Part shown: in pieces, positions 1-8,035 of the stretch | How positions within the stretch are numbered: position 1 is the stretch's first letter | Layout: each line of letters opens with the position of its first letter | Assembly: GCA_021324395.1 (NCBI GenBank) | Contig: JAJPJG010000010.1 | Span: forward strand, 1 to 51,076 | Source: Spartobacteria bacterium | GTDB taxonomy: Bacteria > Verrucomicrobiota > Verrucomicrobiia > Chthoniobacterales > Chthoniobacteraceae | Direction: 5' to 3' | Length of the DNA: 51,076 bases | Made by a program: the position numbers and the translations under genes | Notes under the pieces: model-generated | What the model saw: the letters and a program-made list of their open reading frames with translations, nothing else | What the model was told of the DNA's origin: nothing | The model's database searches: none

Positions 1-105
1 GCGTGTCGTGACTTATTCCTGCAACCGCGATGGCTGTTTGCAGTAAAACGAGCTTGATCAGTGAGTTCCTGCGACGTGCAGCCTGTGGGAGGAGAGTTTC
101 TTTCA
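1..105 (-). CDS. Partial exported protein, N-terminus only
   Basis: An open reading frame on the minus strand starts with ATG at 103-105 and runs off the left edge with no stop. The 35 visible residues begin MKETLLPQAARRRN, a basic stretch, followed by the hydrophobic run SLIKLVLLQTAIAVAG. This resembles a Sec signal peptide or an N-terminal membrane anchor. It lies downstream of the sigma factor and kinase on the same strand, separated by about 120 bases with terminator-like hairpins. The mature protein is outside the window, so no function can be given. The call could be wrong, because 35 codons is short and no ribosome binding site is evident. Confidence 0.4.
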
Positions 106-171
106 TAAAAGGGGAATAGGGGTTTCATAGCCGCACGCGGAAAATTTCCGACAAACCCGCCAGCTTTTTTT

Positions 172-228
172 AAAAAACTTTTTAATCGCAGCCGCGCGTC
201 CGCTGAGCGGCATCTCCCAGCCGGAGAT
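172..228 (-). terminator. Possible terminator after the Ser/Thr kinase gene
   Basis: Just after the kinase stop, the minus strand can fold into a 6-bp hairpin (positions 223-228 with 212-217, loop of five). A second GC-rich hairpin follows (207-210 with 201-204, or 207-211 with 191-195). A T-run on the minus strand at 172-177 lies downstream. The T-run is about 13 bases from the nearer stem, so this is not a textbook intrinsic terminator. Confidence 0.3.
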
Positions 229-2396
229 TATTTGATTTCCTGTGCCTCTACCAAAGCGTCCGCTTCCCTGAGCAGCGCACGCGCAAACAACCAGTCATAC
301 CAATATCCAGTCCCATCAGTTGCGTGGGAAAAACCGGTGCGGAATCCCTCATTCACAATGGCGCGGCTCCTCTCGATGAGCGGATGAGCCTCCGCGCGCC
401 GGCCTTCATGCATGAGCGCCATGCTCGCGATCAGGTCGAGAGTAGCCGTGGAGGATGATGCATTTTTTTGGTCCACTTTGTCAGCGCAGGTTGTCGCTGC
501 GATGTAATTCCCGGTCCGGTATTGCCAAAGGCACATTGGGATGACAGCCCAAACATTGTTTGGATTCGCCCTCGCCCATTGCACGGATTTTTCACCGAGG
601 GGACGCATCGCCTCGAGCAGTTTTCCATCGGCCGGCTGCAACAGGCACGTTTTCAAAATGCGGGTCGCGGCATCCGTGTTCGGCTCCTTTGCATATCGCG
701 AGATCGCTTCCGTGCAAAAACGGGCGTAGCCGGCCATGTCACCATTTTCCACGAGCAATACTCCGTAAGCCTGATAATCGATCGTCACCGGATTCCAGAT
801 ATCGAGTTGGTCGAGATGAACGGCAACTGCATATCGAGCGGCGGTCTCCCGCCAGCGTTGCTGCAAAGCGAGCCAGTTTCCGATCGTGCGAAAGGCCAAA
901 ACCGCATCGAACGATGGCCGCGCCGGCGGTGTTTTGATCTCCTCGAGAAGAGCATTGGCATCTTTGAGCTTTTCCTCGCGCACCAGAAAAACCGCGCGGG
1001 TGATTTTCTCGTTCTTTTCCGCCTCTGCGAGCAGAAGCGCCTGCTGTCGCCGCGCCTCGCGTTCGCGCAGGAAAAGCCACGTCGATGTGCTCAACCCGGC
1101 GATCAGCGCGACCGAGACTGCGGCGATCGCGGCAAAGGTCGCGCGGTTGCGCCGAACGAGTTTTTGGAGCCGGTAAATTCTGCTCGGCGGACGCGCCGCG
1201 ACCGGTTCGTTATTTAAAAACCGCTGCACATCGACAGCCAGTCCATTTGCCGTCTCATAACGTCGTGCGCGGTCTTTTTCCAGTGCCTTCATCACGATCC
1301 AATCAAGATCGCCCTTGAGCAGTGAAATCAATTTTGACGGCTCCGAATCTCGATGCGCAGCCGAGGCGGTGAGTTCCGTCTCGTGCAAACCTGCCAAGAT
1401 GTTCGATGGCCGCAGCGGCTCCTTTTCGCGCAACGTGCGCCGCATTTCTTCGATGCCGGATTTCACGAGTTGCTGCGGATCGAATGGCGTGCGGCCCGTG
1501 AGCAATTCATAAAGCAAAACACCGAGCGAATAAATGTCGCTGCGCGTGTCCACATCAAGCGCGCTCATATCGGCTTGCTCCGGACTCATGTAAGCCGGGG
1601 TGCCGATGATTTGCTCACAGGCGGTGATCTGCGTCTGGTCGGTGAGAGGACCTTCGATGGCTTTCGCGATTCCAAAATCGATCACCTTCGGCGTCGCCGC
1701 GCCGTCGTGCGTCGTCACCAGAACATTCGATGGCTTAATGTCGCGATGGATAATGCCTTTCTGGTGCGCGTGCTGAACCGCATGGCAGACGGTGATGAAC
1801 AACTCCAACCGGTGCCGCGTGTCCAGATTGTTTTGATCGCAGTAATCCGTAATTTTAACGCCGCGCACCAATTCCATCACAAAATAAGGCCGCCCCGTTT
1901 CCGTCGCACCCGCATCGAGCACATGCGCGATATTCGGATGATCCATCAACGCGAGCGCCTGCCGCTCAGCCTCGAATCGTGCGATGACACTCCGCGTATC
2001 CATGCCGAGCTTGATGATTTTAACCGCGACGACGCGTCGAATCGGTTTCTCCTGCTCGGCCATGTAGACCGCGCCGCAGCCGCCCTCGCCGATGCGCTCC
2101 ACGATTTTATATGGCCCTACCCATTTCCCGACCTGATCGGGGAGATCAGTTTCGCGGATGAAAGTTTCCGCCGGCATATCGGAGGGCAGTTCGCCAGCGA
2201 GTGTCTGAAATGTCGCTTCGCTTTTCGCGAAAAATTTCTCCGCATTCGCATGGTCGGCGAGCATCGCATCCACCGCCGCGCGAAGCGAAGTATCGCCTGC
2301 ACACGCGCGATCGAGAAACTCCCTGCGCGCACCCGGCTCCACCAAGTCCAGAGCGGAAACAAAGATCGCGTCTTCGATTTGTCGCGACTCAGTCAT
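228..2396 (-). CDS. Membrane-anchored Ser/Thr protein kinase with C-terminal repeat-like domain
   Basis: This 722-residue protein carries a complete Hanks-type kinase domain: glycine loop IGEGGCGAVY near residue 102, catalytic lysine in VAVKIIK (K126), HRD at 217-219, DFG at 240-242 and GTPAYMSPEQ near 265. A hydrophobic segment at about 420-443 is a single membrane span. The roughly 270 residues beyond it are helical and TPR-like, probably an extracytoplasmic sensor or binding region. The ATG at 2394-2396 was chosen because the frame extends upstream only by running into the sigma-factor gene. The sigma gene ends 49 bases upstream on the same strand, so the two are probably cotranscribed. 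Such sigma-kinase pairs are common in Planctomycetes, Verrucomicrobia and Acidobacteria. The kinase substrate is unknown; phosphorylation of the sigma factor is an inference. Confidence 0.9.
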   Translation of the reverse strand: MTESRQIEDAIFVSALDLVEPGARREFLDRACAGDTSLRAAVDAMLADHANAEKFFAKSEATFQTLAGELPSDMPAETFIRETDLPDQVGKWVGPYKIVERIGEGGCGAVYMAEQEKPIRRVVAVKIIKLGMDTRSVIARFEAERQALALMDHPNIAHVLDAGATETGRPYFVMELVRGVKITDYCDQNNLDTRHRLELFITVCHAVQHAHQKGIIHRDIKPSNVLVTTHDGAATPKVIDFGIAKAIEGPLTDQTQITACEQIIGTPAYMSPEQADMSALDVDTRSDIYSLGVLLYELLTGRTPFDPQQLVKSGIEEMRRTLREKEPLRPSNILAGLHETELTASAAHRDSEPSKLISLLKGDLDWIVMKALEKDRARRYETANGLAVDVQRFLNNEPVAARPPSRIYRLQKLVRRNRATFAAIAAVSVALIAGLSTSTWLFLREREARRQQALLLAEAEKNEKITRAVFLVREEKLKDANALLEEIKTPPARPSFDAVLAFRTIGNWLALQQRWRETAARYAVAVHLDQLDIWNPVTIDYQAYGVLLVENGDMAGYARFCTEAISRYAKEPNTDAATRILKTCLLQPADGKLLEAMRPLGEKSVQWARANPNNVWAVIPMCLWQYRTGNYIAATTCADKVDQKNASSSTATLDLIASMALMHEGRRAEAHPLIERSRAIVNEGFRTGFSHATDGTGYWYDWLFARALLREADALVEAQEIK

Positions 2397-2445
2397 TGAC
2401 ACTAATAAACACGCGCATTCACGCGTTCCAAGCCGCCAACTAAAA

Positions 2446-3009
2446 TCACTGGTGCGCCTGAATCCATTGAAATAATCGCACCTTCGCCGCAGCCCATTGC
2501 CGCTCCACCGATCGCTCGCCAATGCCGAGCGTCTCCGAGACTTCGCGATTGGTCAGCCCGCCGAAAAATTTCAGTATAACGATGCGCGCTCGATCAGGAT
2601 CCTTCTTCTCCAGATTTTCCAGCGCTTCGTTGATCAGCAGGACATGCTCGTCCGGGGTTGCCTGCGCCATATCGAAATCGGCGATGTCCAGGCGCTCTTG
2701 ACCGCTGCCGCGTTTCAGCGTCGATTTGCGCCGCGCGACATCAATTAGAATGCGTCGCATCGCATCCGCAGCCGCGCCGAAAAAATGCGCGCGATTTTCC
2801 CAGGAGCGGTCGCCGTCTCCGACCAGTTGCAGCCACGCCTCGTGCACCAGCGCGGTTGGCTGGAGAGTCTGTCCCGCCGATTCACGCGCCATGCGCGCGG
2901 CGGCCATCCGGCGCAGTTCGTCGTAAACAACCTTGAACAATTCCTCGCGTGCAAAATTTTCACTGCCGCTCGCGGCATGAAGCAGCAATGTGAGATCGTT
3001 CATCGGCAC
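2446..3009 (-). CDS. ECF-type RNA polymerase sigma factor
   Basis: This 187-residue protein has the two-domain plan of ECF sigma factors. Region 2 is visible around residues 20-95 (ELFKVVYDELRRMA, then ALVHEAWLQLV and RRILIDVARRK). Region 4 is a helix-turn-helix near the end (GGLTNREVSETLGIGERSVE followed by RQWAAAKVRL). The long spacing and the RILIDVARRK segment match the ECF subfamily that occurs beside Ser/Thr kinases in Planctomycetes and Verrucomicrobia. The start is the first of two close ATGs (3009 and 3003). No anti-sigma factor gene is adjacent, so control may run through the downstream kinase. Target promoters cannot be read from this window. Confidence 0.88.
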   Translation of the reverse strand: MPMNDLTLLLHAASGSENFAREELFKVVYDELRRMAAARMARESAGQTLQPTALVHEAWLQLVGDGDRSWENRAHFFGAAADAMRRILIDVARRKSTLKRGSGQERLDIADFDMAQATPDEHVLLINEALENLEKKDPDRARIVILKFFGGLTNREVSETLGIGERSVERQWAAAKVRLFQWIQAHQ

Positions 3010-3028
3010 GCTAGTTACGGTTGGGAAA

Positions 3029-3100
3029 TGGGTTGGGCGGGACTCGAACCCGCAACCAACGCCTTAAAAGGGCGCTGCTCTACCATTGAGCTACCAACCC
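3029..3100 (-). tRNA. tRNA-Lys (anticodon UUU)
   Basis: A full cloverleaf can be drawn on the minus strand. The acceptor stem is GGGTTGG with CCAACCC, the D stem GCTC/GAGC, the anticodon stem GCGCC/GGCGT with loop CTTTTAA, and the T arm GCGGG-TTCGAGT-CCCGC, with discriminator A. The anticodon TTT reads Lys codons AAA and AAG. The 3' CCA is not encoded. It lies directly upstream of the sigma-factor gene on the same strand. No integrase or duplicated tRNA end is nearby. Confidence 0.96.
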
Positions 3101-3226
3101 GCAAAGAAGCGAAGGGGGGTCTAACTAATGCAGCGCGCAAAACGATGCAAGCAGATTGTTGCGCGCGGAAAATATTCGTCGCGGCATTTTGAAATGCGCG
3201 CGTTTTGCCGGTAGTCTCCTCGGCTC

Positions 3227-4288
3227 GTGGGAAAACAAAAAATCGTCGTCGCCACTTTTATCCTCATCGCGCTGAATCTGATGATCGGCGCGTTTTTCAT
3301 GACGCGAAAATCGCGCGCGCCGCAAACGCCGGAGCTCGTCACGCCGAAGCTCGCGGTCGCGGCGGTTCGCGGCAGCTCGATTTTTTACACGCCGGAAGCG
3401 CGCGATGCGTTGCGTGCGCAAAAGCCGACGCTGGTGAATCCAACGGAAGAGCGCGCGTTTTTTCAAGCAGAGCAAAATCCGGCGCTCTGGCGGCAACTCG
3501 ATCATCGTTTGCACTTCGATGCGCTTCTGCTCAGCGGCGACGCGAATGCGTATGCTCCCCTGCTCCGGCATTTGCTCGATTCACGCGATTTCGTGCTGAC
3601 GTATTTGGATCAGACAAGCGTGATTTTTTCGCGACGGCCCGCGGTGGAGTGGAGTATCGGGATGCTCGATGCTGTTAAACAACAATTCGCCGGTGCGCAA
3701 CGCGCCCCTTTTCTCGTCGGCGCGGCGAACAAACTACTCGCACTCGGCATGACACAGCAGGCGAAGAGTTATCTCGACGAGGCGATTTCGCTCGACGGCG
3801 ATTCGCCTGATACGCGGACACAACTCGCGCTTTACCACGCGCAAATCGGCCAGTGGGCGCAAGCGATGGAGAATTGCGAGCGCGCTTTGTCGAGCGACAA
3901 AAACTACACACCGGCACTGAATGCAAAGGCACAGATTTTATTCGGCTCGAAACGCTTCAACGAAGCGCTCGTCGTTTCGCGACACATCGTCGAGGAGAGT
4001 CCGCGCGATCCTTCGGCGCTTTTTTTGGACGCGAAAATCGCGCATCAGGCACACGCGTATCAACACGAGATTGAGACGTTGCACGCGCTGATCGAACTCG
4101 CGGAACGCGATGGCGCGCCGGTTTCCGGCTATCGCATTTATCTCGGGCAGGCGTATGCGGCGGACAGCCAGGCGCAGCCTTCGCTGGAGCAATTTCAGAA
4201 AGCGCTGGATACGGGCGATCTCTCGCCGGAACAGCGGAAATTTGTCGAGGAATCGATCGCGCGAATCAAGAGCCGGACTGGTTCCTAG
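3227..4288 (+). CDS. Membrane-anchored TPR protein of unknown function
   Basis: This 353-residue protein starts at GTG 3227. Residues 6-25 (VVATFILIALNLMIGAFF) form an uncleaved signal anchor, placing the rest in the periplasm. From about residue 165 to the end it consists of TPR-like helix pairs (for example LALYHAQIGQWAQAMENCERAL, then ALNAKAQILFGSKRFNEAL). Residues 45-150 are not recognisable. It stands alone between the divergent tRNA-Lys and the glucokinase gene, with a gap of about 96 bases before the latter. TPR proteins of this type usually scaffold protein complexes, but no partner is evident here. The gene is real judging by codon use and length; the specific role is unknown. Confidence 0.82.
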   Translation: MGKQKIVVATFILIALNLMIGAFFMTRKSRAPQTPELVTPKLAVAAVRGSSIFYTPEARDALRAQKPTLVNPTEERAFFQAEQNPALWRQLDHRLHFDALLLSGDANAYAPLLRHLLDSRDFVLTYLDQTSVIFSRRPAVEWSIGMLDAVKQQFAGAQRAPFLVGAANKLLALGMTQQAKSYLDEAISLDGDSPDTRTQLALYHAQIGQWAQAMENCERALSSDKNYTPALNAKAQILFGSKRFNEALVVSRHIVEESPRDPSALFLDAKIAHQAHAYQHEIETLHALIELAERDGAPVSGYRIYLGQAYAADSQAQPSLEQFQKALDTGDLSPEQRKFVEESIARIKSRTGS

Positions 4289-4384
4289 CGGCGGCAGGGA
4301 GTTCACGCTCAAAGCCGCTCGACTTTCCGGTATCGCTCGCGCTAACAAAGCCGGCGCGTTGTTTCAGCGCGAATTTATAAACAA

Positions 4385-5080
4385 ATGAAAGTCCTCGTCA
4401 TCGACATCGGCGGCAGCAAGGTGAAGCTCAAAGTTTCCGGCTCCGACGAAACGCGCAAATTCACCTCGGGTCCGCGCATGGGGCCGAAGCAGTTCATGCA
4501 AAAGTTTTCACAGATGACGAGCGACTGGGAATACGACGCGATCACGATCGGGTTTCCTGCGCCCATCGTGCACGAGCAGCCTGTGCGCGATCCGAACAAT
4601 CTCGGTAAAGGCTGGCCTCAATTCGATTTTAAAAAGGCGTTTAAAAAACCGGTGAAAGTCATTAACGACGCGACGATGCAGGCGCTCGGCAGCTACGAAG
4701 GAGGCCGCATGCTTTTTCTCGGACTCGGCACCGGGCTCGGTTCGGCGATGATTCTCGACGATGTCGTCGTGCCGCTCGAACTCGGCGAGCTGCGCTACTC
4801 GCGCTCGAAACGCATGGAAGATCGCGTGAGCAAACACGCGTTAAAAAAAGATGGACACGAGAAATGGGAGAAAGCGGTGCATTTGGTCGTCGAGGATTTG
4901 CGGCGCGCGTTCGTCACCGATTACATCGTGATCGGCGGCGGCAACGCGAAAAAGCTGAAGCAACTGCCCAAAGGCGTGAAGCTCGGCTCCAACGACAACG
5001 CATTCATCGGCGGCCTGCGGCTCTGGAATCAAACGCCGTTCGCCGCCGAGCCGAAAAAACATACGCTGGTTATTGTATAG
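4385..5080 (+). CDS. ppgK: Polyphosphate glucokinase-like ROK-fold kinase
   Basis: This 231-residue protein begins with the phosphate-binding motif VLVIDIGGSKVKLKV and has VINDATMQALGSYEGG followed by LGLGTGLGSAMILDD and ELGELRYSR. This is the order found in polyphosphate glucokinases, which transfer phosphate from polyphosphate (or ATP) to glucose. As in actinobacterial PpgK, the zinc-binding cysteine cluster of ordinary ROK sugar kinases is absent, and the segment ending in GGGNAKK closes the fold. The gene converges on a HAD phosphatase and the polyphosphate kinase gene, overlapping the HAD gene by 11 bases. That neighbourhood supports the polyphosphate assignment. Whether ATP or polyphosphate is the real donor, and whether glucose is the substrate, cannot be decided from sequence. 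Confidence 0.8.
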   Translation: MKVLVIDIGGSKVKLKVSGSDETRKFTSGPRMGPKQFMQKFSQMTSDWEYDAITIGFPAPIVHEQPVRDPNNLGKGWPQFDFKKAFKKPVKVINDATMQALGSYEGGRMLFLGLGTGLGSAMILDDVVVPLELGELRYSRSKRMEDRVSKHALKKDGHEKWEKAVHLVVEDLRRAFVTDYIVIGGGNAKKLKQLPKGVKLGSNDNAFIGGLRLWNQTPFAAEPKKHTLVIV

Positions 5081-5774
5081 CCATTTCGCGCGCCTCGAAC
5101 ACTTCGCTTAAATCGGTCGCGAGGATGCGATCGATCAATTCAGTCACGCCCGCTCCACGCGCGCCTTCGGTCACAACATCGGCGTGTTTTTTCAGCATCG
5201 GCAGCGCGTTCGCGACCGCCACGCCGATTGCGCAGAGTTCCAAAAATGCGTGATCATTTTCCGCGTCGCCGACACCGACCGCGCACGTCGGCGCGTAGCC
5301 AATATCGCGCAAACCCGCTGTCAGTCCGGTCGCCTTGTTCACGCCGGAAGGCAGCACCATCACCGCGCCTTTATTGAAAATCACTTGCAGTTCGAGTCCG
5401 AGCTCCTTGATGACTTCGAGCACGAATGTCTCGTGTGGTTCGCGTGTCGCGACGATTGCGTGGCCGACTGATAGCGGCGAAATGTTTGCGGCGCGAAGCC
5501 GCTCCACTAACGCTTTTGACGGCGGATGGCAGAGCAACTTGATCTGCTGCGAGCCGGGCCGGTAAAGCAGCGCGCCGTTTTCGGCGACGACTAGATCAAA
5601 GCGGTCGAGCTGCGGGAAAACTTGCTTGAGTTCCTCGAGTTCGCGACCGGTCACCATCACGAGCACGCGACCGCTCGCGCGAAAACGGTCCAGCGCGGCA
5701 ATCGTCGCGTCGTCCACCACGCCGTCGTGTGCGAGCGTGCCATCGTAATCGGTCGCGAGAACGTGAATGCGCAT
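5070..5774 (-). CDS. HAD-superfamily phosphatase (Cof/SPP type)
   Basis: This 234-residue protein starts at the ATG at 5772-5774, giving MRIHVLATDYDGTL. HAD motif I is DYDGTL (D9 nucleophile, D11), motif II is VMVTGR, motif III holds the lysine of VNKATGL, and motif IV is GVGDAENDHAFL. A cap domain lies between motifs II and III, as in the IIB subfamily, which includes sucrose-phosphate, mannosylglycerate-phosphate and Cof-type sugar phosphatases. The frame is open further upstream but only through the end of ppk1, 38 bases away, so the internal ATG is preferred. It is probably cotranscribed with ppk1. The exact phosphosugar substrate is unknown. Confidence 0.85.
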   Translation of the reverse strand: MRIHVLATDYDGTLAHDGVVDDATIAALDRFRASGRVLVMVTGRELEELKQVFPQLDRFDLVVAENGALLYRPGSQQIKLLCHPPSKALVERLRAANISPLSVGHAIVATREPHETFVLEVIKELGLELQVIFNKGAVMVLPSGVNKATGLTAGLRDIGYAPTCAVGVGDAENDHAFLELCAIGVAVANALPMLKKHADVVTEGARGAGVTELIDRILATDLSEVFEAREMAIQ

Positions 5775-5812
5775 CCAAATTGCATTCGACGGCCGCGCCG
5801 AAAAAGGCCGCG

Positions 5813-7945
5813 TCAGGCCGCCTCGGCAGGACGCTGAATCGGCACGAGACGCAAGGCCGGAGATTCCGGTTTTTTCTTTGCAATCATGCTGCGCGCGCGC
5901 TCGCGGAAATAAAGCTGCGCCTGCGACGGCTGCTCGCCCGGCCGCGGATGCAAGCGAACATAGGAGCCATCCGCTTGCAATTCGCGCGCTTTCACGCGGT
6001 CGTTTAAAAACGCCGGCAAAATGTCGTCCACGATTTCTTTGCAAAGCTTCGTGTCGTCGATTGGAAACGCGACTTCGACGCGACGGTAAAGATTGCGCGG
6101 CATCCAGTCGGCGCTGCCGAGATAAACTTCCGGCGCGCCATCATTCGCAAAATAGTAAATGCGGCTATGCTCGAGAAAGCGCCCGACGATGCTAATGACG
6201 CGTATATTTTCGCTCACGTTCGGCACCATCGGCCGCAGACAACAAATTCCGCGCACGATCAAATCGATCTGCACTCCCGCTGATGACGCTTCGTAAAGCG
6301 CAGTGATCAGTTCCTCGTCCACGAGCGAATTGAGTTTCACGATGATGCGCGCGGGGCGTCCTGCCAGGGCGTGGTCGCGTTCGCGGGCGATCAGTTGCTT
6401 AAAACGTCGACACAAATCGAATGGCGCGACGAGCAGCCTCTTGAAACCGGGATATTCCGCGAGCCCCGTCAAGGTGTTAAACAGTGTGGCAACCTCCTGC
6501 GTCACCTCGGGATTCGTCGTCATCAAGCTCAAGTCCGTGTATATGCGCGCGGTGCGCGGATGGTAATTCCCAGTGCCGAGATGGACATAATGCCGGATGC
6601 GATCCTCGTCGCGGCGGACAATGAGCAGCAGTTTGCAATGCGTTTTCAACCCCAACACACCGTAAACAACGTGCACGCCAGCATCCTCGAGCTGCTTTGC
6701 CCATTGGATGTTGTTCGCTTCATCGAAACGCGCCTTGACCTCGATAATGCTCATCACCTGTTTGCCCGCCATCGCGGCATCGCTGAGCGCGCGGACAATC
6801 GGCGAGTCGCCGCTCGTGCGGTAAAGCGTCATCTTGATTGCGAGCACCTGCGGATCTTTTGCGGCGCGCTCGACGAGGTCCACGACGGTATCGAATGTCT
6901 GATACGGATGGTGCAGCAAAACATCCTGTTTGCGCATCACCTCGAGCACATCCGCATGCGGCGGAAGCGCCGGATCGTGCGACGGCACGAAAGGGCGGTC
7001 GCGCAATTTTGCAAACGCATCGTTTGCAATCAGCGGCATCAGGTGCGTCATCGAGAGCGGGCCGTCGAGCCTGTAAACATCGGCCTCCGTGAGCTTGAAC
7101 GTCTCCATCAGCAACCACTGCAATTCCGCCGGACAATCGTTCTCGACCTCGATCCGCACGACTTTGTTTTTGTTCGTGCGCCGCAATTCCTGCTCGATAG
7201 TGCGCAGCAGGTTTTCCGCTTCCTCTTCATCGATGTAGAGGTCGCTGTTGCGCGTGACGCGAAAGGCATGCACGCCTTCCAGCACGAGGCCGGGAAACAA
7301 TTCGCCGATGTGGTGCTTGATGAGCGACGCGAGATAAATGTAGTCCCAAGGCTCGGCGTCCCCTTTTCCTCGCGGCAGCGAAATCAGGCGCGGCACGACC
7401 CGCGGCACCTGCACGATCGCGTAAAGCGGCTCTTCTTCACCCGGCCGGCGCGCGCGCACGATGATGTTGTGACTTTTGTTTAACACCTGCGGAAACGGAT
7501 GCGACGCATCGACCGCCAGCGGCGTCAGCACCGGAAACACCTCGTTACGAAAATACTCGTGCGCCCATTTCGCGTTTGCGTCAGTGAGTTCGCCGATCTC
7601 GTGAATGTGAATATTTTGCTGCGCGAGTAGCGGAAGAATCTCGTCGTTCCAGAGCTTGTATTGCGTCGCGCTGAGTTCGTGCGCGACTTTCTGGATTTGA
7701 CTGAAAAGCTCGACCGGCGGGATGTCGTCGGGGCCTGCATCGGCCTTGCCGCTTTCGATCTGCTGCTTGATCCCGGCGACGCGGATTTCGAAAAATTCGT
7801 CAAGGTTCGAGCTGAAGATGCTGAGGAACTTCACACGCTCCATCAGCGGCTGGCTCGCGTCCTGCGCTTCCTCGAGCACGCGGCGATTAAACTCCAGCCA
7901 ACTCAGTTCGCGATTGATGAAGTTTTCGGGCGCAGAGAAATCCAT
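5813..7945 (-). CDS. ppk: Polyphosphate kinase 1
   Basis: This 710-residue protein matches PPK1, which polymerises the ATP gamma-phosphate into inorganic polyphosphate at the membrane. The N-terminal domain begins FINRELSWLEFNRRVLEEA. The catalytic half contains LAIKMTLYRTSGDSPIV, then GLKTHCKLLLIV (His436, matching the phosphorylated His435 of E. coli) and HYVHLGTGNYHPRTARIYTD (His455, matching His454). The frame opens 13 codons earlier, but the ATG at 7943-7945 gives a start immediately before FINREL and numbering almost identical to E. coli PPK. The HAD phosphatase follows 38 bases downstream. Beyond that, the convergent gene is a polyphosphate glucokinase-like enzyme, making this a small polyphosphate locus. 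Confidence 0.96.
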   Translation of the reverse strand: MDFSAPENFINRELSWLEFNRRVLEEAQDASQPLMERVKFLSIFSSNLDEFFEIRVAGIKQQIESGKADAGPDDIPPVELFSQIQKVAHELSATQYKLWNDEILPLLAQQNIHIHEIGELTDANAKWAHEYFRNEVFPVLTPLAVDASHPFPQVLNKSHNIIVRARRPGEEEPLYAIVQVPRVVPRLISLPRGKGDAEPWDYIYLASLIKHHIGELFPGLVLEGVHAFRVTRNSDLYIDEEEAENLLRTIEQELRRTNKNKVVRIEVENDCPAELQWLLMETFKLTEADVYRLDGPLSMTHLMPLIANDAFAKLRDRPFVPSHDPALPPHADVLEVMRKQDVLLHHPYQTFDTVVDLVERAAKDPQVLAIKMTLYRTSGDSPIVRALSDAAMAGKQVMSIIEVKARFDEANNIQWAKQLEDAGVHVVYGVLGLKTHCKLLLIVRRDEDRIRHYVHLGTGNYHPRTARIYTDLSLMTTNPEVTQEVATLFNTLTGLAEYPGFKRLLVAPFDLCRRFKQLIARERDHALAGRPARIIVKLNSLVDEELITALYEASSAGVQIDLIVRGICCLRPMVPNVSENIRVISIVGRFLEHSRIYYFANDGAPEVYLGSADWMPRNLYRRVEVAFPIDDTKLCKEIVDDILPAFLNDRVKARELQADGSYVRLHPRPGEQPSQAQLYFRERARSMIAKKKPESPALRLVPIQRPAEAA

Positions 7946-8035
7946 CGCGTCAAAATACAACGTCCTTGCGGCGGCGCGCAACAACGCGTGCAGTTTGCAT
8001 TTTCGCAGCGACGCTCTAGCCTCACCGCTTTCTTG

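Noticed and set aside
468..2399. Long open frames on the plus strand across the kinase gene
   Set aside because: They lie entirely antisense to a protein with intact kinase motifs and have no recognisable domains; GC-rich codon bias on one strand opens frames on the other.
3029..3226. Possible integration site at the tRNA-Lys gene
   Set aside because: No integrase, no duplicated tRNA 3' end and no change in gene content was seen around it.
5775..6044. N-terminal extension of the HAD phosphatase into ppk1
   Set aside because: Motif I begins nine residues after the ATG at 5774, and the extension is Arg/Ala-rich and antisense-like in composition.
6371..7483. A 370-codon plus-strand frame opposite ppk1
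   Set aside because: It mirrors PPK1 codons, starts and stops at arbitrary points and contains no family motif.
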